Made by a program: the position numbers and the translations under genes. This document shows positions 17,001 to 29,900 of a stretch of 37,139 nucleotides of DNA, piece by piece. Each line of letters opens with the position of its first letter. The stretch's first letter is position 1. The notes under the pieces are model-generated. The model did no database searches and was not told the origin of the DNA. It was given only the letters and a program-made list of their open reading frames with translations. Source of the DNA: a virus; the IMG/VR virus record IMGVR_UViG_3300007346_000083, positions 1-37,139 of that record; one strand, 5' to 3'.

Positions 17001-19372
17001 TTTGACTTATCTACTATAATAGAATTAACTCTATTTCTATTTTTTACTTTTGCAGAAACATTAAGTTTCTTTATTGTGTAAGTTAAAGTTGCTGTTCCGC
17101 TAGTAGCAGTTAATCCATTTATTCTTAAACTTTGAGATCCTAACGTGAAGAAAAACTTATCTTCTCTCAGTGGTTCTACACTTCCATCAGAGTAAAAAAT
17201 AGAATATCTTTCTTCATCATATGGTAAGAATCTTTCATTTGCAGAAAGAACAATAGTCTCTGAAGTATTTGCTGAAATATTAATCGTTTTTTGTCTTCTT
17301 ATAATTAATTCAGAATCTTCCAAATCCAAAGAAGAAATCTTATCCTTAGGAAAAACTGTAAATAAAGTATTGTCAGTAGAATCTTGTAATCCAGATTTTA
17401 GAATTCTAAAATCGGAAACTGATAAGGTAGTAGAAGGAAGAATTGATACACAAACACCAGAAACAGCAGTAACTGATTCAATTTCCAACGTTTTTTCAGA
17501 AATTGAAGTAATTTTTGCATAAGTTGGTTCAACATTCCCTGGAGTTGAGTATGCAATAATATCATTTACCTTTGAAGCACCTCTAAAAACAAAATTAGAA
17601 CTTGTTACAGTGCTAATTCCACTAACTTCAGGAGAAATGGTTACAGACCCTACAAATGATTTTACTTTTTGTACTAAATCTGCACTAAAAGTTGCACCAG
17701 AACCAACCGGTGGTGCATAAACTGATTTAAAATCATTTACATCATACTCAGTAAATGATTGTATAATTCTATTATTTTGAATACTATCAAAACTAAGTTT
17801 TTCGCCTCTTAAGAATTTGCCATCAATATTATATGCAGTAACAATTCCGGAATTTGTAATTGATTCTCTCAAATATGCCGAAGCTCCACTGGAACTTCCT
17901 TTGATAAATGTTGGTACTTGTAATGTGACAGGATTATTTAAATTTAATTCAATGTATGGTTGAACATCAAATAAAGTAATATCCCACTCATTAGAATTTG
18001 GAAATATTGTATTATATGAACCAGATTCTAATGCAAAATCATATACTCTAGCAAGACCAATCTCCTTACCAGGTGCTACATTATCATCTACACCAAGTCT
18101 TTCTGATCTTAATGATACCGTATAATCCGTTGAAATTCCTAGAGATGGATTTCCATCAACTCTATTCAGAGTAAACGTTGAACCGGTTGTATAAACAATA
18201 CTTTGATTTTCTAAAGTTTTTTCAATTCTTGGTTTTGGAAAATCTATAAAAGTTGGATTAGGTAGTTCTACTTCAAATCCTCTAATATATGCCTTTCCTG
18301 GAGATACTTTATAAATTCCAAGAGATTCATCGGCAACATTATTGCCATATGTATTTTGTCCTGATTTAAATATTCCCTTATTTCCCTTTAAATTATCTAA
18401 TGATTCTCTAACATCAACTTTAAATGGCGTTACATAATAATCACCAGATTCATCATAAGTTCTTCTTGCAAACTCATTTGCAAGAAGATTATACTCAGCA
18501 TCTCTTTGTACTTTATCTGGGGATCCATCTACAACTTTAAATAATTCGATGTACCCTTCATCTTGAGACTCTGTAAATGAATATTTTGCCAAAGATGCTG
18601 TAATAGAAAGTCTATCAGCACCTGGAGCAGCAAAATTTGTAAATCCTTGCGAATTATCTACGAGAGATTCATCATCATCTGCAGTAACAATATCTTCAAT
18701 TACTTTCAATCCAATACTATAATTTACATTATTTGCAACAGGATCTAATATTAAAGTTTCCTGCTTAATATTTACAAAATAACCTCTAATAAAATACACA
18801 CCATCAGCAATAGTAACAGAAGATCCGACAATAGAAGAATTTTCAGTAGTAACTCTTCCTACTCCTTGGCCTGCCTGAATATTAGTAAATCCACCAGAAA
18901 CTATAGGAACATCTCCTTCGGAAAGTAAAACTTCTCCAGAATTAAACTGTCTAGTGTTTTGAGTGGAATTTGAATCTCTGTATGAAACATAAATTATGGT
19001 ATTTGATGTTGGAGATTCATTTGCTGGCAAAACAAATTCAACTCTCCCTTTTACCTGAGAGTCTTGTCCAATCAAATACTTGCCAATAAAATTATTCAAA
19101 TACAAATCTACAGAAATACCAAGATAACTTGATTCTACTTGAATTCCTTCATAATAATTATTGTATACAACGTTTCCGCCGAGAACTGGAGATCCTTCCT
19201 TAAAGATATGTGATCCAAATTTTTCAATTTGATTTTGAAGAATTGACTGTAAAGTTGTCAATTCTCTGGACTGAATGGGGTATCCTGGCTTAAAAAGAAC
19301 CTTATAAAAGTTCTTTTGATCATCAAAATCATCAAAATAAGGAGTTACATTCAAATTAGTTTCTTGTGGCAT
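11012..19372 (-). CDS. Giant baseplate/fiber virion protein: DUF4815-like start, KP linker, glycine-rich adhesin-like domain
   Basis: A 2786-aa protein. Residues 1-75 ([20 protein letters not shown], then [20 protein letters not shown] and [12 protein letters not shown]) match the DUF4815-type domain of phage structural proteins. Loop modules of GSSSGATA type recur at about 490, 860 and 1527. Residues about 1647-1717 are a Pro/Lys/Glu-rich linker and about 1731-1931 a glycine-rich domain with at least four cysteines. Residues about 1955-2070 ([15 protein letters not shown], then [11 protein letters not shown] and [10 protein letters not shown]) are a conserved carbohydrate-module-like beta domain. 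Near 2190-2400 lie GIGYTP and HGMHSEV repeats. The end, [13 protein letters not shown], is typical of this family. It fills the place of T4 genes 9-12 and wac. There is no clear Shine-Dalgarno. Probably a baseplate-attached fiber or receptor-binding scaffold (inference). Confidence 0.88.
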   Translation of the reverse strand: MPQETNLNVTPYFDDFDDQKNFYKVLFKPGYPIQSRELTTLQSILQNQIEKFGSHIFKEGSPVLGGNVVYNNYYEGIQVESSYLGISVDLYLNNFIGKYLIGQDSQVKGRVEFVLPANESPTSNTIIYVSYRDSNSTQNTRQFNSGEVLLSEGDVPIVSGGFTNIQAGQGVGRVTTENSSIVGSSVTIADGVYFIRGYFVNIKQETLILDPVANNVNYSIGLKVIEDIVTADDDESLVDNSQGFTNFAAPGADRLSITASLAKYSFTESQDEGYIELFKVVDGSPDKVQRDAEYNLLANEFARRTYDESGDYYVTPFKVDVRESLDNLKGNKGIFKSGQNTYGNNVADESLGIYKVSPGKAYIRGFEVELPNPTFIDFPKPRIEKTLENQSIVYTTGSTFTLNRVDGNPSLGISTDYTVSLRSERLGVDDNVAPGKEIGLARVYDFALESGSYNTIFPNSNEWDITLFDVQPYIELNLNNPVTLQVPTFIKGSSSGASAYLRESITNSGIVTAYNIDGKFLRGEKLSFDSIQNNRIIQSFTEYDVNDFKSVYAPPVGSGATFSADLVQKVKSFVGSVTISPEVSGISTVTSSNFVFRGASKVNDIIAYSTPGNVEPTYAKITSISEKTLEIESVTAVSGVCVSILPSTTLSVSDFRILKSGLQDSTDNTLFTVFPKDKISSLDLEDSELIIRRQKTINISANTSETIVLSANERFLPYDEERYSIFYSDGSVEPLREDKFFFTLGSQSLRINGLTATSGTATLTYTIKKLNVSAKVKNRNRVNSIIVDKSKYNYSGVGQTTLNDGLEFGNYPYGTRVQDEDICLRYPDVTKLLGVFETSSASDTPQLQSITLNITDFTTSNLILGEEIVGQDSNCVAILVERINNNTVSYISLNSSSFNDGEGVEFKESNIVSSISALNRGNCRDITDNFIFNNGQKNTFYDYGRITRKESSREPLKKLKIVFESTSIDSADEGSFFSVDSYSQFDYCDIPSFDGIRNYNILDLRPRVSVYNVSEGERSPFESLSNNFVNDDNKNTPILASDEDIILDFSYYLPRIDKIVLSKDGKFELMIGDPAENPQAPLNLSESLDIATITLPAYFCTNDEVGINLAKHKRYRMVDIKKLEDRIKNLEYYTTLSLLEKETASFTIKDANGLDRFKSGFFVDNFTTLTSQKSTFIAKNSIDVENSQLRPSVYTTSIDLILGHTNSRGDINFNDLDFDYKSNQSIVGENVKKSVGPVGKGVLTLDYSETEEIIQQYATRVENVTPYLVTFYGGVSSLSPASDIWLDPIVLDPINLGVEGGETQIINVELDEVPDPNSGWAPVLFGAWETSWTTVSTPREVSRGPKYEKNGKWYQDVVYAVDKEGSKTRIGDTRRITFSDTPVSYGDNVVSIDIATYCRSRNIEVVSKKLKPYTQMYAFFDGQNVDEFMVPKLLEVEMISGIFQVGETVTNLKSAFDGFSSANIKFRLCQPDHREGRYDSPTASYTFNPYDRTQNVPTSYSEASEFLNVDTFLLSEEAIGESFGYVSSGMILIGSSSGATAKVKPVRLITDNVGTLIASLYIPDPGIRRNPRFTTGSKVIRLSSLKSNSTVPGLLNSLSEAAFFAKGTIKTTQESFGTIRDTIKEVGTLTETLPISTTDFSKPVAVQVPAPPPKPEPKPYPKPKPEPKPEPKPKPGPKPSPGPKPEPKPSPVPKPSPGPKPSPGPKPSPGPKPVSKKIEQFKLYTVPGTYTFTVPKGVTSIEASGVGAGGGGGYGKSNKPGGGGGGGGVCSKKISVNPGETLTVVVGSGGRGATSDNKARDGGASFILGKNISARGGVGGSSSSKGFGGKNSGGGGRGEDGRYDRDDDDRGGYGGGAGRVGGGNCGHPKYKDCSSRTGGPGGNGIKFAGSGGTDGEVPNCGEEDGGRGGTYGGGGGGGIDDGSGADGSSGAFLLKWKESKDTASTDLIPPIGLDPLAQSFTISAKEGRFVTAIDIFFQSKDDSLPVIVELRPMSLGLPTGEIYPFSQVIVYPEDIEISEDASVATRIQFDAPVYLKGESEHAVVIKSDSTNYYVWISRLGEVDITTASLPESGRTIVASQPDISTIGSLFKSQNASTWTPSQFEDLKFTLYSAVFETEGNASFFNPDLTKKNKQFSTLRNNPLEIFSRKIKVDISETLSDPLFKLGNTIVQNGTGATGNYVGATGSITSVSITNSGIGYTPSNGTSFTYFNVPLENSSSEGRLATADITIGRNILPDGTFNDGVAIAATISATGTGYEKGDVLSVSQLGDQTLGRNLLLTVDDVTDFNQLIIDNVQGNFLTGIGYTLTYTNESLTNVNINNGITNPVNITELTEITDGLHIKVNHQNHGMHSEVNLVELSNIVSDISPVTLIENISPNDTSLSGITLSDTSIFATFEGAPVSITNPGFILIDKEIIKYTGISGNQITGITRDIISSDTETLRVISSHFEGSDVYKYELNGVSLTRINTTHNLQDASVLDPIGLDYYTIYIDTVRSDTTLKPLYFRDTKSTGGLSVKASSNIQFEIIKPNLETFILPETNIASDLRTISATSIGGVEPSFVDQGYQRVDLNVDNNMSTSRLICSKINETTYLQNQPAGKSLELRTFLSTENDRLTPVIDLDRVGAILVSNRINRPIEDYINDSRISTIEKDPTAFFYITKPISLEVPATSLRTYIAAYINRNSDIRAFYALMKDPTETPIYYPFPGYSNKLLSGEVIDINNSDGTSDKFVPNNELFGNGNTENYFKDYEFSVDNLAEFRYFTIKLTVSSNIQVYPPKLRDLRVIALA
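13578..14180 (-). other. Glycine-rich adhesin-like domain inside the 2786-aa protein
   Basis: Residues about 1731-1931 of the giant protein. It opens with a [20 protein letters not shown] strand pair, continues with runs of Gly (for example residues coded near 14072-14100), then [14 protein letters not shown], and closes with SGAFLLKW. This matches the glycine-rich domain family found in phage adhesins and resembles the polyglycine loops of T-even gp38 receptor-binding tips. Cysteines occur in [18 protein letters not shown] and PNCGEE; an acidic DRDDDDRGG stretch lies between. Receptor contact by the Gly loops is inference. Confidence 0.8.
14235..14430 (-). repeat. 18-bp tandem repeats coding a Lys-Pro-rich linker
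   Basis: The 18-bp unit GGTTTTGGACCAGGAGAT (plus strand) is exact at 14235-14252, 14253-14270 and 14271-14288, with a near-exact fourth copy at 14289-14306; degenerate 6-bp versions run to about 14430. On the coding strand it gives KPSPGP and KPEP units, about 70 residues in all. Such linkers form extended polyproline rods, as in TonB. Confidence 0.92.
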
Positions 19373-19384
19373 GACTGTTATTGA

Positions 19385-20902
19385 TTAGAATTGTAAAACG
19401 ACTTTAATATCCTCTTTTTGATTTAAAGATCTGCTAATTGAAGGTCTATTATCAATGTATATAATATCTCCTGTATATTTTTTTACCTCTGGATTAGCAA
19501 ATCCATTTTCAAAATTTTGACCAAGGTACACAGTACCATTATTTATTACCGTAGATATACCACTAAAATCATCATCAACTTCAATAATAATATTGTTTAC
19601 GTCAATATTATTTTCACTGGTAAATTGAATTTGGGAATATCCATTAACAGAATTTGTTGATATTCCCGATGTTGTATACCCATATAATGTTCTATCTTGC
19701 CAATATTTTATAACTCCAGTTTCACTATCATAAGAAACAACTCTTCCTACAGCAGTTCCAACACCAACAATATCTTGAGTGAATGTTGAGTTTGGTAAAA
19801 TTGTTGCAGAATTAGGTCTCAATTTTAATGCATATACAGAACTTGCCTTTTGTTTATTTAAAATTGATGTTGAATCGAATGCTTCTGGATTTTGAACAAT
19901 TCCAACTCTTGCAACTTTGTTGCCAACAATAAAGTCAGGATCTCCAATATCATTTTCAATTCTAGAATAAAGAAGAACATTTGTTGAACCAAGTTCTCTG
20001 TAAATATCTGCTCCATGACCTCCTTTTGGTGGAATAATAACAGAAAACTTTGGAGGATCTGTTAAAAATAATCCAGAACTTTCTAAATCAATTGTTCCAT
20101 AAGTATATCCACTTCCTCCATTAGATACGAAAACGCTATCAACAGTTCTGTCACTACCAATAATAATAGTTACTGTAGCACCTGATCCATCACCTTTAAT
20201 TGGAATATTTTGATAAAGTCCAGGTGCACCTAAATTTCTACCTCTATCTAATATAGTAACAATCTTCAATTGTCCGCTTGAAGATGCATTTTCAATTACT
20301 GCAGAATAATCTGAGTTAGTTTTCCAATCCCTAGGAACTGGAATAAAATTGGTGCTATCAAATTTAATAATTTCGCTAGGTCTTATTGTATAAAGATATT
20401 TCCAAATATAACCATCTCCACTTGTACCAGCAGCCCTTGGTTCCAAATCTGTAAAAGTTGGTTCATCTAATGATGGATTTCCACTAGAAGATTCTGGAGT
20501 CGTTCCATTTTGGAGGCAAATATAGACTCTATAATCTTGAGTTATAACATAATAATCGGAAGCATATAAAGAGGTGGAATCGGTTTGATTTGCACGTTTG
20601 TCTATACTTATATCATTACGATACATATCATAAGTTCTTCCAGACTCCCAATTTATTCTTCTTATAACAGGAGAAACATCACCAGGAGATATTTTTTTCA
20701 ACGAAAACATAGTATCCCACACTGTATTTTCTTCATTAAAATTATCTCTTGGAAAGGGTGGCAACTCTTCCCAAGTAGATAAGTATTCTGTTGAGTTTGA
20801 CAAACCCAAAAATACATAATATGCATTATCTGGAGAATTGACCTTTTCAATAAAACCAAGTGCATTAGATATCCTAAGTTGGTCAGTTATAATTGCCGAC
20901 AT
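19385..20902 (-). CDS. gp8: Baseplate wedge protein, T4 gp8-like, with inserted beta modules
   Basis: A 505-aa protein; T4 gp8 is 334 aa. The match to T4 gp8 is at both ends: GDGYIWKYLYTI near residues 157-170 (T4 GDGYVWEYLFEI) and the C-terminus GDIIYIDNRPSISRSLNQKE (T4 GEMIYMENRPPIIMAMDQTE). The N-terminal WEELPPFPRDN region and the WDTMFSLKKI segment also fit. gp8 is a dimer in each of the six baseplate wedges and binds gp10, gp7 and gp6 in T4. Residues about 207-467 are extra: a SNGGSGYTYG repeat and a GRVVSYDSETGVIKYWQDRT module shared with gp14. It follows the 4508-aa gene by 34 nt and has its own late promoter. Confidence 0.95.
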   Translation of the reverse strand: MSAIITDQLRISNALGFIEKVNSPDNAYYVFLGLSNSTEYLSTWEELPPFPRDNFNEENTVWDTMFSLKKISPGDVSPVIRRINWESGRTYDMYRNDISIDKRANQTDSTSLYASDYYVITQDYRVYICLQNGTTPESSSGNPSLDEPTFTDLEPRAAGTSGDGYIWKYLYTIRPSEIIKFDSTNFIPVPRDWKTNSDYSAVIENASSSGQLKIVTILDRGRNLGAPGLYQNIPIKGDGSGATVTIIIGSDRTVDSVFVSNGGSGYTYGTIDLESSGLFLTDPPKFSVIIPPKGGHGADIYRELGSTNVLLYSRIENDIGDPDFIVGNKVARVGIVQNPEAFDSTSILNKQKASSVYALKLRPNSATILPNSTFTQDIVGVGTAVGRVVSYDSETGVIKYWQDRTLYGYTTSGISTNSVNGYSQIQFTSENNIDVNNIIIEVDDDFSGISTVINNGTVYLGQNFENGFANPEVKKYTGDIIYIDNRPSISRSLNQKEDIKVVLQF

Positions 20903-20921
20903 TTTCTAACATTTTTTTGAT

Positions 20922-20929
20922 TATTTATA
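20922..20929 (-). promoter_or_regulatory. T4-type late promoter TATAAATA for gene 8
   Basis: A perfect TATAAATA on the minus strand in the 34-bp gap between the 4508-aa gene and gene 8, 20 nt before the gene 8 ATG. The predicted leader is about 14 nt, with no hairpin. It would allow gene 8 and the 2786-aa gene to be made independently of the 13.5-kb gene upstream. Confidence 0.7.
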
Positions 20930-20936
20930 ACCAATT

Positions 20937-23900
20937 TTATGGTTCATAATCATAATTTGAGAATTTCAATGGATTAACTCTTTGAACTATTGGATTATTA
21001 TCAATTAAGAAAGATTTTGGATCAATTCTCTTCGATAAATTAGAAATTTTGCCCCAACTAAATTGACCAATATCATTGATGTATGAAGCACCAAAGTCAT
21101 CATATAAAGTAGAAACAGCACATATAATCCTTCTGACCAAAATATTGCCATATTTGGGACTGAACTTATTAACAGTAACTGCTGGGAAAATAACTTGATA
21201 TATATTATTCAAATTTGTAGAAATTCCTATAACATTTCCTGCATTGTTATAAGTTGTGTTTGGGGAATTTGCAATATTTGCATTGCTTATAGAAAAGTAG
21301 TCTCCTAGATCCAACTGAGATACTGTAATTGCAGATCCAACAACAGTATTTCCTATGAATGCAGAATCTCTAAGAATAGAATCTTCTGGAATATATAAAT
21401 CAAATACCAAACCAGGTACAACAACAGGACCAATAGGAATACTTGCAATTGTAGTAACTCCAACAATTACTCCATAGTCTCCAAAGAAAGAAACATCTGG
21501 TATTACTTCAGTCTTAACTGTGGGTGGATCGATTGAAATTTGTGGAGTTTCAATTTGAGAAACTTCAAACTGTATTGGTCTTGATAAAGGATAATTTCTA
21601 AAAGTTTCACCAATTCCAGGATTATCAAATACATCAACTTCTAAAATATCACCAACAGAGTATCTAAATCCTTTATTCGTAATATTAATATTAGTCCTAT
21701 CAATTATGAAGTTTTGAGTAATTGGATCAACTAATAGGTTAACATCAGCAGATGCGTTTTGACCAATACCAGTCTTCGTTTTAAGTCTGGCAGAAGTAAA
21801 GGTACTGTTTGATGAATTTAAAGTTTCTGGAAAACCAAGACCTTCAGTTTTAACTCTTAAAGATTTTATTGGACCATAAGTATATCCTATTCCAGAATTT
21901 GTTACTGTTATAGAATTTACGGACCCAGAAGAAATAGTTGCTGTTGCTGTTGCAAACTCTGTAGAATCCAATGTTTCAATATCGGCAACAAATCCAGATT
22001 CGAACAGATTTATTTCTTCACCAACTTCAAATATATTCAAACTTGTTGGGATAACTTGAATAAAATTATCAGATGTAATTCCAGCAAGAACTCCAGAAGC
22101 ACGACTATTTCTACCAAGCAAAAATTCTCCAATAGTCGCTGTCGAAATTCCAGTTGTGGATATAGTACCAACTATATTATCAATATTGGTCAATCCAATT
22201 CCAATTGGAGATGGATTTGTAAAATATGGATATTGAATAGAAACATTTGGAGCAGTTGTATAACCTTCGCCACCATCAAGAACTAAAATGGAAGATACCT
22301 CACCATTAACAACCTGACATGTTCCAATTGCAGGTGATTTTTGTTCTTGATCAATTATTTTAATCAAATTTCTTTCTTTATCCTCAATAGTTTCTGCTGC
22401 ATTATCAAAGAATGGTTTCAATGTGTCAACATAAAATTCAGTTGAAGATGGAGTTATTTCTGATATTATTTTTGCGGAAGGATATATACTTGCCTCATTA
22501 TAAACTCTATCTTTTCCAATAAATTGCCCATCAATAACAAGATCTTCAGTTTGTTTTGATAGTAAAACAGGTCTTAACAAATTAAAGTCTTCGACAATAC
22601 CTTTGTCAGAGTAAATAAAAGTATTTGCAAAGTCGGATGCGACAATATCAGAAACAATTCTTTCATTCTCATTTAATTTTTTAACATCATTTGTAATAGT
22701 TAATGAATCTCCAATTTTAACATTTTCTAAAACATCAACATCAATTACATCAACATCACTATTTCCTCTATAGAATATTATAGTGACAGTGTCTCCAAAT
22801 TTTGGAGGTTCTGGGAACACTATAATACTTCCGCCATTAAATTCATATCCTTCACCAGGAACTTGGAGAATATCATTAAATAGAACTATTAAAGTTGCTT
22901 CGATATCAATTGCAGATCCTTTTTTAGCTCTAATGGACTTAATTTCTCCATTGATTTTGATTGGGAAAATCTTTCTTCTATTATCGAATAAATCGTCGAA
23001 TTTATCAATAACTTGAAGATCACCGATAGACCAAGAAGAAAACTTAGTGTCATATACATCATCTATGAATATTTGGAATTCACTAAATGGATATTGCGTA
23101 TTTGTGGGTATTCCAATCAATCCATCAGTTGGAATTGTTAATATCTCAAAAGGTCTATACCCATATCCATTATTTACAAATTTAAAGTCAATAACACTAC
23201 CATCTTCACCAACTAATATATTTAATTTTGCACCAGTTCCAATTCCTATAGAAGGAGAATCTGAACTATAAATTAATGGAATGTTATAATATCCTATAGG
23301 CGAATCAAATTCAATATTTGGTGGCGAAAATCTTCTGATAGTTACTACATCATTGGAAGTAATTGTTGATAGTGGACTGTCAAGTGTAATGAAAGTATTT
23401 CCAATTCCCGTAATTTTTACATTAAAATCTGAATTTACTGTAATATAATTATTAATATTATTAATATTTTTAATATTATTAACATAAAGAACAGTTGATC
23501 CAGCAGCAATTGATTCAGATGCTCTTGTGTCAAATACATCATAGAAAGAAGTAAATGCAATTCCAGGATCAACAAAATTTATTGAAGTTGAAATTGATCC
23601 TGAAATTACAGTTGTAAATCCAATATAATTTACGTCATAATCACCACTACTTTCCGTTCTAATTCCAATATCAACTATTTCTGTAGACAATTCTGTTAGT
23701 TTTACTGAAATTCTGGATCCTGCAGGAATATCTTCATCTAAAGCACTGGATAGTGTAATTGTAGAAGCAATTGGATCATATGCAGTAATTTCCACATCAT
23801 TATATACCGTACCTATTCCAGTACTACATAATGCTCTTGAAGAATATGGAAGTTTGTCAAATAAACTTTTTTCATCAACGACTTCTAAAGTAAATGTTCC

Positions 23901-26900
23901 AGAAACTGCAATAGAAGATGTAGAAACAAAAATTTCTTTACCATCAACTAATCTATATCCACTTCCAGTAGAACCAATAGTTATGTTTGAAATTGATCCA
24001 GTATCATCAATAGTGACTGTTGCGCCAGCAGTTTTTAATGGTTGATATCCAGAACCAAATGTAGAACCAGTGCTAACTATTATGCCACCAACGGGAAGGT
24101 TTGTTGAATTAATATCATCAAGATTTGAAACTTCATCCTGTTGCTTAAAGACTATTGTTGTTTCTCCTCCAAGGTTTCGACTTAGTGTAAACGAACCTTC
24201 TGGATTACTATCCTCATCAAAAGGAGTTTGAAGTATATTTTTAACCAGAACAAACAGGTTTGATGTTGAAATACCAGATACTGGTAAACCTTTCTCCTTC
24301 AAAATAAACTCACTTGTAATTCCAGTAAATTCTTCAGAAAGACCATCTAATAAAATATTGTCAGAGTATGTTGGATTTTCTCCATTAATTTCTCCACTTT
24401 TATTAAATATTCTTCCGGAGAAAGAAGAACCAGTAGAAATTCCAACAAAATCAACTTCATCTGGTTTTGGATTTTTTGGTGTTATTGGAAGTGGACCATA
24501 TGGAGGATCATAGAAATGGATTGTATTGTCAACAATATTATAATCTCCAACTAATTTTGTACAAGCAGTACCAACAGTATGGACTCCTGGTAATGATCCC
24601 AACCAGAATCTATTAACAAGTAGTGTATTCGTTGCACCAAATCCAACAACTTTAACTCTGAGAATTTCATTATCTACTTGGAAAACATCTCCACCAATAA
24701 ACACATTTGGATTTGTTACTTTAACTCTCACATCTTTCAGTCCTAAAGGTTCTGCCAAAGTTGTTTCGAACGAAGTTGAAACAATAGGTGCCTGAATCAT
24801 ATTATCAATAGTAATTAATGATCTAGAATTTCCTCTCTTACCTGTTAATGTATGATTTGTTCCTGTCCCATAACTCACCAAATCCAGATATTCAGGAACA
24901 GATCTTAATGCCTGAGATGCCGATGCAGAAACTCTTATATTAATATCGTTTTCTTTAATAATGTAAAGAGTTGATGGAAGTATATCTGTTACACCTATTC
25001 CCGGAATATCAGTTAATGCAATTCTAATCGGATCATCTCCATTTGGATCATATACAACTTCTTCTCCAGTACTAAAATAATGATTTGGTATTTTAATAGT
25101 GTCATCAAACAAATTAACTGAAACAAAACTAGAAGCATTGAAAACTCTTCTTAAAATGCGATTATTTTTATAGAATAGTTCAAATGATCTTCTAATTGCA
25201 TTCTGAGTTCCAATATAATCTGTAGTATATGAATTAATTTGAGACTCATTTAATGGTAATATAAGTTTATCTGGAGTTTCTGGTGCTTCCGTAATTGTCT
25301 TAACTCCCTGATAATAATATCTAATGCTAATATTTCTATCTGGCAGTGGAGTAAAGAATAATCTACATCTATTTCCTACAATTTCTGTTGTAATTGTTCC
25401 AAGTCCAACTAAAGAATCGTCACTAATAACAGAACCAAATTGAGTTTCATATACATCCAAATCATTATTTACAGTTGTAAGTTCTAGAGAATTGTATATA
25501 CCATTAGTCGTGTCTTCAATAGAGAGATAATAATATGCACCACCATATACTAAAGTATGCTGATGAACTTCAACTTTTGTGGGAGAAGGACTTAATGGAA
25601 TGTTTACAAATCCAGACTCTAATCTAGTATTACTTAATGCTAATAAACCTGATGTTGTTCTTGTAATATCTGCAACAGAAATATTTAAAACATTAACTTC
25701 TAGTGTTGATCCATATGCAACTGTAGGAGTTGCATTGACAATTAAATCTGATCCCAAGATTTCTGCACTATAAGTTGCAAATCCTATTGGGGGATTTACC
25801 GCTTCTGTATACAACTTTCCATATTCGGTTATGTAAACATCTGTTCCATTATGAGTGAGGTTTAGTTCTACAGATTCTCTAAATTGACCAGTTTGGTCAT
25901 TTAAAGTAACTAGAACCTTGGAGGATCTATTTGAAAGATGAACTGTTGATATTCCAATTGTATCAGTTGACCCGCTAGGAATAGTTGTTTTTTGGTTGTC
26001 TATAGTTACAATATTGCCCAATTCGTATGATTCAGTTGTAGTTGATCCTAGACCAACAAAAGTATCGAACAAACTATATGAAACCAACTCAATATCAAAA
26101 TCATTAAATTCAAAATCAAAAGGATTAAAAGTAATTTCTCCAAAATTTCCATTAATTGCAAATTCAAAATTACCAAGTTCCTCTAGAGTATCTAATCTTC
26201 CATATTGATTAACATATCCATTTAAATCATCATGTATTATGGAAAGTATTCCAAACTGCCTTTCATTAAAGAACAATTTATCTTTAACGTATGTAAAATA
26301 TTTTCTATACCTAGTTTGGAAGATTGGGAATCTATCTGCAACAACAAATTTTTCTTCCCTTGGAATGTTATTAAATTCGCCACTAAAATCATCTATTGTC
26401 AAAACTCTATTTCCAATAGACTCTGCAAAATCTTGAATTGGAATCGTATTGAATACAATTTGGTCAGATGCAATTCTTCCATCAAGCAAATATGCATTTT
26501 CCGAAACCATATCGAAATCCACATAAGAATTTAAATCAACTACCGAAATTAAATCGGAAACTGAGTTTAACTCTGAATATGAAATTGTGGTTTTATTTTC
26601 TTCCCCAGTAAAAGATTCAACCTCAAAAGTGGAGAATTTCTTAAATCCAGAAACATGATTGAGACTTGATACTGCATCTTCCCATTCAGAGAATTGTGTT
26701 TTGGATTTTAAGTCATATGAGAAGTATTGATAATAGAAACTATCCTGAATTCTTTGACTATTATCATTGAGGAATCCTATATTAGTGTCCCAACCTCTAG
26801 TAACTTCAGCTGAAGAACTTGTCTTATATTCAGATTCATAGAATTGTACTGTTCCAACAACTCCAGTTAAGTTTGAAGTCCTTCCTGTGATTTTATCACC

Positions 26901-29900
26901 AGTTACAAACTTATCATCGGATAGAATGCTAACAAATTCATTATCCCTATCCCAATACTCAACAATACCAGTAAATCCACTAGTACTAGTGACTTGTTCA
27001 CCAAGAATAAAATTATTTTTTTGGAGAGTTATATTGAAAGTTGGAAAATAACTTTGAGGAACAACATATCCAAAAGAATTGACTGGTCTATAATCTCCTG
27101 GAATTTCATCACCTTCCAAGTAGTCAGTCATATCAATTGAGAAACTTGCGCCACTGCCACCGATAGCTTTGTTTACATTTTCTACTGTAAATAAAGCATA
27201 TCCATAATTTTCGGAATTGATTCCTTTTACATTTTGATTTATAGTAACCTCATTTGTAATAGGATCAAAAATAATATCATTAACTCTAAAGTTTTCCAAT
27301 AAAACTTTATCTCCATCATCAAAAGGAAAATCTGCTTCACTGCTGAATGATGGATTTAGTATGAAAGTTAATACCTTCGAATCTACATTATATGATACAC
27401 TTCTAACGCTGATTCCGTTTGAATTATTGATTGGCACAATAATTGGAGTCTTATTAAAAAGACCAGAACTATTTTGAATAATTTCAACCTTATAATCTTC
27501 TGGAATAAACTTCAACTCTGATTGAGAATCAAACTCATTTGTCAATCCATCAAGAACTATTAAATTCGGTATAAGAGTATAATCTTTACCAATAGTTAGC
27601 ACTTCAATATCTTTAAATATGCTTAATGGCTCTACATTAATTAATTGGGGCAAATTGCCAGTTGGTCTCAAGCTATAATCTACACTATAATCAAATCCAA
27701 TATTTTGAACATCTACTTTTTTAACAAATCCAATTTTTCTACTGGAAGGAAATAATAATGCTCCGGTTCCAGTTTTTGAAGTAATTGATGTAATTCCTGG
27801 CAACACTCTGTACTTTCTATCTCTAGAAAGTACATCCACTTTAGAAATGGATCCAGTTGTTGAATATGAGGATGTATTATATGAAAGTGAGGAATTTGTT
27901 TTTAAGTAAGATGTTTTTTCTGGTCTAGTCGATATAAAATATTCAAAATAATTTGAACCGGTAGATTTAACTCTTTTTCTTCCAGAATATACACTATCCA
28001 AAACGAACAAAGTGCTGTCATTTTCAATATTCTCATTATCAACCCTATATTCAGTTTTAGAATCCGGAATGTTTAAATTTGTATTTGCTAAAGATAACTT
28101 ATAATAAAGTTTTTTTGGAGTATTTTCATTTATTTGCAGCCTTAATTTTGCAAAATTTTCAACTCCAATTTTACCAGATTTTGTTACAGTAAAAGAATCA
28201 TCTTTTTCAGATTTTATAAACTTATTTACAAAATTTTCATCAGAATATAAATCAAAATCAAAAGCAGGAACAGAATTTGCGTTATTTACAAATGATAAAG
28301 ATTTGTCAGTCAGGTCAAAGTTTATAATTTGGTTTTTATATAACTCTATTGATGGATTTACTTGAGAAATTTCTCCAAATGAAGTAATTGTAATATCAAT
28401 AACACTAGGATTTTTTGAGATAGAGTCCTGATAAGTTTCAGAAAGACTGAAACTATTATCATCTTTAACAACAATATAGAAAATTTTATTATTTTCTATT
28501 GAAGAAGTTAAATCATCTGTGGTGTGTATAACTTTTTCACCAGTAGAGTATCCATGATTTGAAATTGGAATTGTATTATCTATTGGATTTGTTTGAACAA
28601 ATTCTTTAGGTTCAAATACAAGTCTTCTATTTTCATCATTATATTTTACAATAAAAGTTTTTTCTGAAGTATCTTTTACTTTAATATCGACAGATTCATT
28701 GTAAAATAGAGATGGGTCTTGTAAAGTTCTTACTCTTGCAACATTTTTGGCAATCTTACCAACCAAAGTATCCGAATTATCTGTTCTAATACTGTGATAT
28801 TTTCTAGATCCAACGTTAGTATAATAAAATAAAGTTGCATTGGACACTGGATTCAGATATTCACCGGTTGTAGTTAACCCCACAATATCTGTGGAAATTC
28901 CAATATAATTTTGATCGAACACATATGCATACAAATCACTAGGATCAGTCAAAGGAAATTCATTTATTTTGTCTTCCGACACTAAAATTTGAGATCCTGT
29001 ATTATTACTGTATACAATTTTATCACCAGTTTTAAGTCCATGATTTGGCAAATATATTTGCCTTGTATTAATATTTCTAACAATCCATTTTTGAACGTAT
29101 GATGTTACTCCAGTCCCAACAATAGAATTTATTTGTGTTGTGGATAAATCGCTTACATTATAGTCTATTGTTATAGAACTAAATCCAACATTAAGAACTT
29201 CAACTTCTTCAATATTGTCAAATTCAGTGTTAGATGATCCTGTCAAATTTATAAAATCGCCAATTTTGAAGTTTGATGAATTTATGAAATTGTTAAACAC
29301 TAAACCAACTTTAGGTTCGGGATCTCCAGATACTAAAGTATCGGTAGAAATTCCAACTTGATAATTTAATGGATCAATTTCAAGTAAAATATTTGATATA
29401 CTTCTTTCGCCTGTACCAATACCAATAGAAACTGAAGGATCAAAATATATTTCTTTGTTTATTGGATAATTTTTATCCCCAAAAAATACTGGAGATGAAA
29501 CATCATCAACAGCAGAAACTTCAAAAAATCTTGGTTTTTCAACTAAAATTGATCCAGCTGGATGGGAAGCAATTCCAGCAAGAGTTCTTAAAATTCTTAT
29601 TTGGGAATTTTCCGGTATGACATTTAGAACTTTAAATTCCTCATCACCAATTTGATAAATGTCACTTGGTCTTATGGCAGATTCCTTTAAATTTCCATTT
29701 ACTGAGATTAGTTTTGGTATAAAATTATCTGAGATTCCTCCTACATCAATTTGTTCATTTAATATTAATTCGTTTGTAAATACAGTAATAGTTGAACTAA
29801 TATCTTTTTTTCTATTTGTAAGCAATTCATCCAATCCAATTATTGATATAAGGTCTCCATCATTTAGATTATGTGGATCAGATGATACGCCAATAACAGA

